Shown: piece after piece, positions 15,750 to 23,627 of the stretch | Layout: each line of letters begins with the position of its first letter | How positions within the stretch are numbered: the first letter of the stretch is position 1 | Origin: Kordia sp964351775 | GTDB taxonomy: Bacteria; Bacteroidota; Bacteroidia; Flavobacteriales; Flavobacteriaceae | Length of the DNA: 54,544 bases | Assembly: GCA_964351775.1 (NCBI GenBank) | Contig: CAYGPQ010000015.1 | Span: forward strand, 1 to 54,544 | Direction: 5' to 3' | The notes under the pieces: model-generated | What the model was told of the DNA's origin: nothing | What the model saw: only the letters and a program-made list of their open reading frames with translations | Database searches by the model: none | Position numbers and translations under genes: made by a program

Positions 15750-18359
15750 TCACTTTTTTTTGGGCAACAACATGCGTTTGATCTCATTCAGCTTCATTAA
15801 TGCTTCTACGGGCGTTAACGTATCAATGTCCGTCATGAGGATTTCTTGCTTGATTTCTTCCAATAACGGATCGTCCATATTGAAAAAACTCAACTGCATA
15901 TCGTTTTCCACACCTTTTAAATCATCCGCAAGTTCTTCGCTTGAATGTGATTTTTCTAATCGTTTTAAAATTTTATTGGCTTTATGAATGACTTGTTGCG
16001 GCATTCCTGCCATTTTTGCCACGTGAATTCCAAAACTGTGTTCGCTTCCACCTTTGACCAATTTTCGCAAGAACAAGACCGTATTTTTTAATTCTTTCAC
16101 AGACACATTGTAATTCTTGATCCGGTCAAAAATCTCCGTCATTTCATTTAATTCATGATAATGTGTTGCAAACAACGTTTTCGCACGCGATGGATGTTCG
16201 TGCAAATATTCGGAAATTGCCCACGCAATCGAAATTCCGTCGTACGTACTCGTTCCACGACCAATTTCATCTAAAAGTATCAAACTACGCGCGGAAACAT
16301 TATTCAAAATAGAAGCCGTTTCGTTCATCTCTACCATAAAAGTAGATTCGCCCATCGAAATATTATCACTCGCGCCCACACGGGTAAATATTTTATCCAC
16401 CAAACCGATTCTAGCGGATGCTGCGGGCACAAAACTTCCCATTTGCGCCAAGAGTACAATCAATGCTGTTTGACGCAATATAGCCGATTTACCACTCATA
16501 TTCGGACCCGTAATCATAATGATTTGTTGCGAATCTCTATCCAAATACACATCATTGGCAATATAACTTTCGCCAATAGGCAATTGTTGCTCAATCACGG
16601 GATGACGCCCATTTTTGATTTCCAAATCAAACGTATCATCAATTTCAGGATAGACATATTTGTTTGCTTTCGCCAGTGTTGCAAATCCACACAAACAATC
16701 CAACTTTGCAACGATATTTGCATTTTGCTGAACAGCTTTGATATATTGATTGATCCAAACGACTAAATCTGCAAACAACTCCTGCTCTATTTGCATGATT
16801 TTTTCCTCTGCACCCAAAATCTTCGTTTCGTATTCTTTGAGTTCTTCCGTAATATAACGCTCGGCATTCACTAAAGTCTGCTTTCGCGTCCATGCTTCTG
16901 GAACTTTGGCTTTATGTGTATTTCGAACTTCTATATAATAACCAAATACATTATTTGACGCTATTTTTAAAGAGGTAATTCCAGTAATTTCACTTTCACG
17001 CTCCAACATTTTATCTAGGTAATCCTTTCCAGAGAATGCAATTGCGCGTAATTCATCTAACTGTTCCGAAAAACCATTGGCAATCGTGCTTCCTTTTAAA
17101 ATATTAACTGGAGCATCTTCGTTTAAGGTTTCTTTAATTTTTGAACGCAGTAATTCACATTCATGAATGGTATCGCCAATAACTTTTAATGCTTCATTTT
17201 TACTCGCACTTGTAATTTTTTTGATGGGAACGATCGCTTCGAGCGAATTTTTTAATTGAATGACTTCTCTTGGCGAGACTTTTCCCGTGGCGACTTTAGA
17301 AATCAAGCGTTCAATATCGCTAATATGTCGAATGTGCTGTTGAATTCTGCCTAATTCTTCTGGCTGATGCAACAGGTAATTCACGACTTCGTGACGTTGT
17401 TTTATTTTTTGACTGTTCTTTAACGGCAATGCCAACCAACGTTTCAGCAAACGTCCGCCCATCGGCGAAATTGTTTTATCAATGACATTAATCAACGTAA
17501 TCGCATTCAACGATGTAGAAGCGTATAATTCTAAGTTTCTAACTGTAAATCGATCCATCCACACATATTCGTCTTCCGCAATTCGGGCAATCGAAGTAAT
17601 GTGTTGTAACTTGTTATGTCGTGTTTCCGATAAGTAATGTAAAATTGCACCCGAAGCGATAATTCCTTCGGCTAAATCTTCAATTCCGAATCCTTTTAGC
17701 GAAGTTGTATCAAAATGTGTCGTGAGTTTTTCCTGTGCGTAATCATCTTTAAAAACCCAATCTTCTATATAGAATACATGAAGATTCGTTCCAAAAGTAT
17801 CTGCAAATTCCAACTTTTTTTGCTTTGGAATAAGAATTTCGCTGGGTCTGAAGTTTTGCAATAACTTATCAATATATTCTGCGTTCCCTTGCGTCGTCAT
17901 GAATTCTCCCGTAGAAACATCTAAAAAAGAAACTCCTACTAATTTTTTCCCATAATGAACGGCACACAAAAAGTTATTTATTTTGGCTTGCAATACTTCA
18001 TCACTAAACGCAACTCCGGGCGTTATTAATTCCGTGACACCACGTTTTACAATGGTTTTAGTTTGTTTTGGATCTTCTAATTGATCACATATAGCAACGC
18101 GCTCACCTGCTTTGACAAGTTTGGGCAAATATGTATTTAGGGAATGATGCGGAAATCCTGCGAGTTCTACATTGTCACCACCATTATTTCGATGTGTGAG
18201 TACAATTCCTAGAATATTGGCTGCTTTTACTGCATCTGATCCAAAAGTTTCGTAAAAATCTCCGACTCTAAATAATAACAAAGCATCAGGATACTTGGTT
18301 TTGATACCATTGTATTGCTTCATCAAAGGAGTTACTTTTTTCGCGGTGCTTTTTGCCAA
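15750..18359 (-). CDS. mutS: DNA mismatch repair protein MutS
   Basis: An 869-residue MutS1, which recognises mismatches and recruits MutL. The mismatch-binding Phe-x-Glu is in GDFYETFG (F35, E37). Connector, lever and clamp domains follow. The C-terminal ATPase has Walker A GPNMSGKS (about 615), Walker B with LILLDEIGRGTSTYDG, and the composite-site TLFATHYHEL. The tail ends in Lys residues. Length and domain order match functional MutS1 rather than MutS2, since there is no Smr domain. It is divergent from the TrmH-type methyltransferase gene. Confidence 0.97.
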   Translation of the reverse strand: MAKSTAKKVTPLMKQYNGIKTKYPDALLLFRVGDFYETFGSDAVKAANILGIVLTHRNNGGDNVELAGFPHHSLNTYLPKLVKAGERVAICDQLEDPKQTKTIVKRGVTELITPGVAFSDEVLQAKINNFLCAVHYGKKLVGVSFLDVSTGEFMTTQGNAEYIDKLLQNFRPSEILIPKQKKLEFADTFGTNLHVFYIEDWVFKDDYAQEKLTTHFDTTSLKGFGIEDLAEGIIASGAILHYLSETRHNKLQHITSIARIAEDEYVWMDRFTVRNLELYASTSLNAITLINVIDKTISPMGGRLLKRWLALPLKNSQKIKQRHEVVNYLLHQPEELGRIQQHIRHISDIERLISKVATGKVSPREVIQLKNSLEAIVPIKKITSASKNEALKVIGDTIHECELLRSKIKETLNEDAPVNILKGSTIANGFSEQLDELRAIAFSGKDYLDKMLERESEITGITSLKIASNNVFGYYIEVRNTHKAKVPEAWTRKQTLVNAERYITEELKEYETKILGAEEKIMQIEQELFADLVVWINQYIKAVQQNANIVAKLDCLCGFATLAKANKYVYPEIDDTFDLEIKNGRHPVIEQQLPIGESYIANDVYLDRDSQQIIMITGPNMSGKSAILRQTALIVLLAQMGSFVPAASARIGLVDKIFTRVGASDNISMGESTFMVEMNETASILNNVSARSLILLDEIGRGTSTYDGISIAWAISEYLHEHPSRAKTLFATHYHELNEMTEIFDRIKNYNVSVKELKNTVLFLRKLVKGGSEHSFGIHVAKMAGMPQQVIHKANKILKRLEKSHSSEELADDLKGVENDMQLSFFNMDDPLLEEIKQEILMTDIDTLTPVEALMKLNEIKRMLLPKKK

Positions 18360-18440
18360 TGTTTGCTATTTTTAATGTTATTTTTGCAGAAATGTTACTT
18401 GCGAATTTAATTAAATTCAAGGAAATCTCACGAATTACCT

Positions 18441-18971
18441 ATGAGAAAACTTAAAAATAGTGAACTAAGCCGATTAAGTGTGGATGAATTCAAATCATCT
18501 CAAAAAACATCCATGATTATTATTCTTGATAATATTCGCAGTTTAAACAATATTGGCTCAGTGTTTCGGACGAGTGATGCGTTCTTAATTGAGAAGGTGT
18601 TTTTATGCGGAATCACTGCAAAACCGCCACATAAAGACATTCATAGAACAGCGCTTGGCGCGACAGATTCCGTGGCTTGGGAACACAGAGAAGATACGTT
18701 AGAATTAGTAAAAGAACTCCAAGAAAAAGGCGTAAAAATTGCTTCCATTGAACAAGCTGAAAATGCTGTGATGTTAAATGATTTTCGACCTTCAAAGGGA
18801 AAAACCTACGCGCTTATTTTCGGAAACGAAGTCAAAGGCGTGCAACAAGAAGTCGTTTCAGCAAGCGATTATGTGATTGAAATTCCACAATTTGGCACCA
18901 AACATTCACTCAATATTTCTGTAAGTGTTGGTGTTGTCGTTTGGGATGTGTTTTCGAAGTTGAATCGTTAG
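18441..18971 (+). CDS. TrmH/SpoU-family RNA 2'-O-methyltransferase
   Basis: A 176-residue SPOUT-fold methyltransferase. Motif 1 is NIRSLNNIGSVFRTSDAF (about 31-48), motif 2 is ALIFGNEVKGV (about 129-139) and motif 3 is IPQFGTKHSLNISVSVGVVVWD (about 149-170), which forms the knotted SAM site. It lacks the extra N-terminal L30e-like substrate domain of RlmB, so the target (a tRNA or rRNA ribose) is unclear. It is divergent from mutS with an 81-bp shared upstream region. Confidence 0.88.
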   Translation: MRKLKNSELSRLSVDEFKSSQKTSMIIILDNIRSLNNIGSVFRTSDAFLIEKVFLCGITAKPPHKDIHRTALGATDSVAWEHREDTLELVKELQEKGVKIASIEQAENAVMLNDFRPSKGKTYALIFGNEVKGVQQEVVSASDYVIEIPQFGTKHSLNISVSVGVVVWDVFSKLNR

Positions 18972-19022
18972 ACTTCGAGAGCCTCAGTCTATTTTAATTG
19001 CTAGACTTACATAGATAATCAG

Positions 19023-19130
19023 AACGTCACTTCGAGTGCCAAATCTGTGATTTGTTGTATCGAGAAGTAATTTAATTTCAAAGGAGTTCTCGATACAAAT
19101 TTGTTTCACAAATTCACTCGAACTGACGTT
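19023..19130. repeat. Long imperfect inverted repeat (108 bp)
   Basis: The left arm (19023-19066) begins AACGTCACTTCGAGTG and ends TGTATCGAGAA. The right arm (19087-19130) is its imperfect reverse complement, TTCTCGATACAAAT through CACTCGAACTGACGTT. The arms are about 44 bases with a loop near 20, enough for a stable cruciform or RNA hairpin. It lies between the ends of trmH and folK-dNK, which converge. The rest of 18972-19200 is non-coding. Confidence 0.8.
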
Positions 19131-19200
19131 AGAACTATCGAGTCCGCGAGAAAAATCTAAAAAGTCCAACAATCCAAAAGCAAAGCGTTCAAAAAAAAGT

Positions 19201-19222
19201 AGGCTGAGCGGAGTCGAAGTCT
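19201..19222 (-). repeat. Stop-codon-abutting hairpin, copy 1
   Basis: AGGCT / AGTCT (with one G-U) encloses the 12-nt loop 'gagcggagtcga'. It touches the stop codon of the minus-strand folK-dNK gene. The same loop, with a different but still paired stem (ACACT/AGTGT), abuts the stop of the response regulator gene at 52842-52863. Confidence 0.6.
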
Positions 19223-20354
19223 ACCCTTCATGAATTTCCGAAATGATCTTTTGATAATCATTGGCATTTGCCACAAAATCCAACTCAGAAACATCAATGA
19301 TTTTAACGTTTAAATCTGTATGTGTTCGGATGAATTCTAAATAGCCATTGTTGATTTTATCCAGATATTCAGAAGGAATTTTTTGTTCGTAATCGCGTCC
19401 ACGCTTTTTAATATTTCGCAATAATCGATCGGTATTTTGATAGAGATACACGTACAAATCTGGTTTTGGGATTTCACTATACATAATATCAAACAACTTT
19501 CGATACAGTTTGAATTCATCTTGTTGTAGGGTGACTTTGGCAAAAATCAAGGATTTGAAGATGTCGTAATCCGAAACAATAAAATCTTTAAATAAATCTA
19601 ATTGTGATAAATCATCTGAAATTTGCTGATACCGATCTGCCAAAAACGACATTTCCAACGGAAACGCATAGCGCATATTATCTTCGTAGAATTTTGGTAA
19701 AAACGGATTGTCAGCAAACCGTTCTAAAATTAGTTTCCCATTGAATTCTTCAGCAATTTTTGTCGCTAAGGAAGTTTTTCCAGCGCCAATATTTCCTTCG
19801 ATAGCAACATAGTTAAATCGAGAAAAATCCTTTTTCCCATTCGGATTTTGTAAGGTTTCCTCACTTTTTTCAATTCCGTCTTCAGCAAGAACTTCATTGA
19901 GTTGCAAAACTGTTTTTTTAAGTATTGGATGAATTTTACTCGGTGCAATATCACACAAAGGCTGCATGACAAATTTACGTTCGTGCGCTAATGGATGTGG
20001 CAATTGCAACAAGTCCGTTTTTAGGATTTCATCTTCATAAAAAATAATATCAATATCAATAATCCGATCTTGATAGCCTTTTCCAGTATTTCTAACGCGT
20101 CCAAGCGCGGTTTCAATTTCCAAAATTTTTATCATTGCATCCGCGGGAGACAATTCTGTGTGTAAACACAAACAGGCATTGTAAAATTTGCCACCTTCAA
20201 AACCCCAAGATGGTGTTTCGTATATAGCAGAAACTTTTACTACACGTCCAACTTCGGCGGAAAGCTTCTGTACAGTCTGCTGTAAATGTGCGCGTCTGTC
20301 GCCAACATTACTTCCGATAGATATATATGTAGTGTGTAACAAGTTTGGATGCAA
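19221..20354 (-). CDS. folK: Bifunctional FolK (HPPK) - deoxynucleoside kinase fusion
   Basis: A 377-residue two-domain enzyme. Residues 8-160 are 6-hydroxymethyl-dihydropterin pyrophosphokinase, in folate synthesis: YISIGSNVGDR, YETPSWGF, and the metal/substrate motif RIIDIDIIFY (97-106) with HPLAHER (120-126). Residues 181-377 are a deoxynucleoside kinase of the dCK/dGK/dAK type: P-loop GNIGAGKT (187-194), ERFADNPFL with E211, LADRYQQ near 239, and a lid RGRDYE. Such fusions are known in Flavobacteriaceae. The first half supplies folate, the second salvages deoxynucleosides; both feed nucleotide metabolism. It is divergent from sppA, and its stop touches a small hairpin. Confidence 0.93.
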   Translation of the reverse strand: MHPNLLHTTYISIGSNVGDRRAHLQQTVQKLSAEVGRVVKVSAIYETPSWGFEGGKFYNACLCLHTELSPADAMIKILEIETALGRVRNTGKGYQDRIIDIDIIFYEDEILKTDLLQLPHPLAHERKFVMQPLCDIAPSKIHPILKKTVLQLNEVLAEDGIEKSEETLQNPNGKKDFSRFNYVAIEGNIGAGKTSLATKIAEEFNGKLILERFADNPFLPKFYEDNMRYAFPLEMSFLADRYQQISDDLSQLDLFKDFIVSDYDIFKSLIFAKVTLQQDEFKLYRKLFDIMYSEIPKPDLYVYLYQNTDRLLRNIKKRGRDYEQKIPSEYLDKINNGYLEFIRTHTDLNVKIIDVSELDFVANANDYQKIISEIHEG

Positions 20355-20605
20355 TTGAATAAGTTTTTTTTACTAAAAAAGCTGCGCCAAATATAGTCAA
20401 AATATACGGATCAGATTCTTAAAAACTTCCGTTTACGTATGTTTTTAATTGTTAGGAAATGAAAAAAAGAACTTCTTTTTCGGTTTGAAAGTTGAGTAGC
20501 TATTAATTTGATAAAAAGTGTAACATTTTCATATAAAGACACACTTACTTTCTAATTGTTCAATTAATAAATACTTTTGCACAAAGTTAACTAAATATAA
20601 ATGTT

Positions 20606-22372
20606 ATGAATTTTTTAAAACGTGTACTTTCTACAGTGGTCGGAATCGGGGTTTTCTTTGCCTTGTGTTTTCTACTATTGCTTTTTTTCATTTTCATGAG
20701 CGCTGGCTCGGATAAAGATATGGTTATTGTAAAAAGTAATTCTATTTTAGAATTAAACTTAGACCTACCAATCAACGATTATGCTGGGAAATACGATTAT
20801 GGAGATTTATCTTTTTTTCCAAATGAACCACGATATGACGGATTGTTCAATATTATTGATGCTATCAATTATGCTGCTACGGATAGTAAAATCAAAGGGA
20901 TTTCTATCAAAAATAATGAAATTCAGGCTGGAATGGCACAGACAAAAGCGTTGCGTGATGCGCTAGTTGACTTTAAAGAATCGGGCAAATTCATCGTTTC
21001 CTACGGTGATTATTATTCTCAAAAAGATTATTACTTAAACTCAGTAGCGGATACCATTTATGTAAATCCTGTTGGCGGATTGGATTTTAAAGGATTGGCA
21101 ATGGAACGCATGTATTACAAAGATTTTCAAGAAAAGTATGGGGTGAAAATGGAAGTGGTACGCCACGGAAAATATAAAAGTGCTGTAGAAGGTTATTTAA
21201 ACCAAGAAATGAGCGAAGCCAATAGAGAGCAAATTTCTGTGTTCTTACTATCTATTTGGGATGAAATGAAGAAAGAAATCGGCGCAAGCAGAAACATGAC
21301 TCCTGAACAATTAAATATCTTAGCAGACGAATTGGCCGGACGTACCGCAGAACTCGCCTTAACTTCTAAATTGATTGATAAAATTGGCTATGAAGACCAA
21401 TACGAAGCAGGAATTCAACATGCGCTAGGAGCCAATAGTGATGTGAATAGAGTGAATATTTATGACTACGCTGAATATGCTGGAAAAAAATCAATCGTAA
21501 AGAAAAGTGATGATAAAATTGCAGTGATTTATGCACAAGGACAAATTATGTATGCAGAAGGCGATGAAACATTCATCGGACAAGGTGTGATCAATAAAGC
21601 ATTGAAAGAAGCCAGAGAAGATGAAAAAGTAAAAGCCATTGTACTACGTGTCAATTCTCCAGGTGGAAGTGCCTTGGCAAGTGAATTAATTTGGAGAGAA
21701 ATTGAGTTAACGAAGAAAATAAAGCCCGTGATTGTTTCTATGGGCGATTTGGCAGCTTCTGGCGGATATTACATCGCGTGTAATGCAGATAAGATTTTTG
21801 CCGAACCAAATACCATCACAGGAAGTATTGGTGTTTTTGGAACCATTCCAAACATGCACAAACTCGCAGAAGATTTAGGCATCAATGCAGAACAAGTAGG
21901 CACCAACAAAAATGCTGCTGGTTATAGTGTTTTTGAACCAATGACAGACGAACAACGTGCACTCATTAAAGAAGGTATTGAAGATATTTACGATTTGTTT
22001 ACACAACGTGTTGCGGACGGACGTGGCATGACACAAGTGGCGGTTGATTCTATTGCGCAAGGACGTGTTTGGACAGGAAATGATGCTATTAAAATTGGGT
22101 TAGTTGACGAAATTGGCGGATTGGACATGGCCATACAAGCTGCTGCAGATGCTGCTGATATGACCAATTATAAAATTAAAGAATTACCAATCTACGAAAA
22201 AGATTTACAAAGTATTTTAAATCAATATACAGGTGGATGGATTCAAACGAAAGAGGAACTCATGCGAGAAGAATTGGGCGATGAAAACTACCTTTTGCTT
22301 CAAAAAATGAAGAAACTCACACAAATGCAAGGGCCACAATTATTGTTGCCTTATGAAATTGAGATTAAATAA
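20606..22372 (+). CDS. sppA: Signal peptide peptidase SppA, 67-kDa type
   Basis: A 588-residue membrane-anchored serine protease that degrades cleaved signal peptides. One N-terminal transmembrane helix (about 7-32) is followed by two ClpP-like halves. The catalytic Lys is K191 in GKYKSAVEGYL in the first half and the Ser is S385 in LAASGGYYIA in the second. VNSPGGSA (349-356) forms the oxyanion region. Length matches the tandem-repeat form of E. coli rather than the short Bacillus type. A TACTTTTG box at 20572-20579 is a likely -7 element, though no well-spaced TTTG precedes it. A strong terminator follows. Confidence 0.95.
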   Translation: MNFLKRVLSTVVGIGVFFALCFLLLLFFIFMSAGSDKDMVIVKSNSILELNLDLPINDYAGKYDYGDLSFFPNEPRYDGLFNIIDAINYAATDSKIKGISIKNNEIQAGMAQTKALRDALVDFKESGKFIVSYGDYYSQKDYYLNSVADTIYVNPVGGLDFKGLAMERMYYKDFQEKYGVKMEVVRHGKYKSAVEGYLNQEMSEANREQISVFLLSIWDEMKKEIGASRNMTPEQLNILADELAGRTAELALTSKLIDKIGYEDQYEAGIQHALGANSDVNRVNIYDYAEYAGKKSIVKKSDDKIAVIYAQGQIMYAEGDETFIGQGVINKALKEAREDEKVKAIVLRVNSPGGSALASELIWREIELTKKIKPVIVSMGDLAASGGYYIACNADKIFAEPNTITGSIGVFGTIPNMHKLAEDLGINAEQVGTNKNAAGYSVFEPMTDEQRALIKEGIEDIYDLFTQRVADGRGMTQVAVDSIAQGRVWTGNDAIKIGLVDEIGGLDMAIQAAADAADMTNYKIKELPIYEKDLQSILNQYTGGWIQTKEELMREELGDENYLLLQKMKKLTQMQGPQLLLPYEIEIK

Positions 22373-22396
22373 ATTTGTTAGTTAATTTAATCACAA

Positions 22397-22430
22397 GAAA
22401 AAGCCTTTCCATTGCTGGAAAGGCTTTTTT
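22397..22430. terminator. Bidirectional terminator between sppA and a peptide gene
   Basis: Perfect 10-bp stem AAGCCTTTCC / GGAAAGGCTT with a 6-nt loop, U-run on the plus strand and A-run before it. It ends sppA from the left and the minus-strand peptide gene from the right. Confidence 0.85.
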
Positions 22431-22452
22431 ACATTAAATGTATTACAACGTA

Positions 22453-22614
22453 TTATAAACACCAGCAAAAAGATCCGCCTCCTAATATAATAGAAATTGG
22501 ACGATCACAGGTTCTATTGTTAGATCCTCCTACTACTTTTGTTTGAGTAGAGTTATCAATAGCTGAAATAGATTTCTTGTTTAACTTTAAACTTTTTAAA
22601 TTTTGTTTTTTCAT
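22453..22614 (-). CDS. Orphan double-glycine-leader peptide, lanthipeptide-precursor-like
   Basis: A 53-residue peptide (ATG at 22614, TAA at 22453). The leader MKKQNLKSLKLNKKSIS followed by 11 residues ends in VVGG, double glycine at 29-30. It shares the MKKQ / L-x-L-x-x-K-x-I-S pattern with the peptide at 12244-12420. The 23-residue core starts SNNRTCDRP and ends SFCWCL: three Cys plus Ser/Thr, so ring formation is possible. An exact-consensus promoter lies upstream and a strong terminator downstream, so this is a complete transcription unit. No maturation or export gene is near. Modification is inferred only from the leader type. Confidence 0.82.
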   Translation of the reverse strand: MKKQNLKSLKLNKKSISAIDNSTQTKVVGGSNNRTCDRPISIILGGGSFCWCL

Positions 22615-22645
22615 AATAATAAAATTTTTGTGATTAATATTGAAG

Positions 22646-22676
22646 CAAATCTACATTCAGAAATAGTCAAATCAAA
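22646..22676 (-). promoter_or_regulatory. Promoter of the 53-residue peptide gene
   Basis: On the minus strand TTTG (22676-22673), exactly 19 bases, then TAGATTTG (22653-22646). This is a full match to the Bacteroidetes consensus TTTG-N19-TAnnTTTG. It ends 32 bases before the start codon. Confidence 0.8.
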
Positions 22677-22844
22677 AGACTTATAGTCAGCCATTTATAA
22701 ATGACGACTCGTAATTTATAAATAACGATTCCTAATAATTTGTTTATTAGATTACTTATGTTTCTTGTATTTTCAGAATGGAGTATGCCATTTTTTTTAA
22801 GGTATCAAAAAGCACTCAAAAGGAAAGTTTAGTATCTTTGCATC

Positions 22845-23576
22845 ATGACCATAGCCGACAAAAAACTCGCCGCAAAAATCTATCTGTATTTAGCGGCATT
22901 ATTTATTACTTCTTTGGTAGTTTCAAATCTAATTTTTCAGAAATTCTTCTATTGGTATCCGTTTGAAATGGAAGTTTTTGGTGAAAAATTATTTAAAATT
23001 TCTGTGGGATTGTTACCGTATCCAATTACGTTTTTAATTACGGACGCCATTTCAGAGATTTATGGTAAAAAGAAAGCCAATCAAGTAGTGATTGCGGGGA
23101 TTTTCGCTTCCTTTTTCTCGTTAGGAATTATTTACATTTCTAAAAGTGTTCCTGCATTACCAAACTCACCTGTGAATGACGAAACCTTTACCAATGTATT
23201 CGGAAATGCACCATTAGCCGTTTTTGCGTCCATGCTTTCGTACTTATTTGCACAATTTGTAGACATTCAATTGTATCACTTTTGGAAGAAATTAACCAAA
23301 GGAAAACATTTATGGTTACGAAACAACTTTTCTACGTTCGCTTCTCAATTTGTAGATACGTTTTCAGTAATTACCTTATTGTGTTCGTTTGGAATTTTAC
23401 CTTGGGACATTTATTTAGGATTGTTAATCAGCGGATTTCTATTCAAAGTATTAGTCGCTTTTATAGATACACCTTTTTTATATTTGATAGTTTATTTCTT
23501 CAGAAGACGTTTTGGCTTGGAAATTGGAGAGGAGATTGACCTAGATGATTACGCTGAAAATTTATCATCCTCTTAA
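22845..23576 (+). CDS. Queuosine precursor transporter, YhhQ/VUT family
   Basis: A 243-residue inner-membrane protein with about six or seven helices. Family features are LVVSNLIFQKFF near the N-terminus, ISVGLLPYPITFLITDAISEIYGKK (about 50-74), and the later SQFVDTFSVITLL segment. Members import queuosine precursors such as preQ0 or preQ1. It has a TATCTTTG -7-like box at 22833-22840, only 5 bases before the ATG, so it may be translated from a very short leader. The AsmA-like gene follows on the same strand after 51 bases. Confidence 0.9.
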   Translation: MTIADKKLAAKIYLYLAALFITSLVVSNLIFQKFFYWYPFEMEVFGEKLFKISVGLLPYPITFLITDAISEIYGKKKANQVVIAGIFASFFSLGIIYISKSVPALPNSPVNDETFTNVFGNAPLAVFASMLSYLFAQFVDIQLYHFWKKLTKGKHLWLRNNFSTFASQFVDTFSVITLLCSFGILPWDIYLGLLISGFLFKVLVAFIDTPFLYLIVYFFRRRFGLEIGEEIDLDDYAENLSSS

Positions 23577-23627
23577 CAGTGTTTTTGAGAAAATTCACTT
23601 TATTTATTTATAGAAAAAAATGCACCA

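Noticed and set aside
12244..22614. The three GG-leader peptides as one biosynthetic gene cluster
   Set aside because: They are 3-10 kb apart among housekeeping genes, and no LanB/LanC-like, radical-SAM, protease or ABC exporter gene is present in the window.
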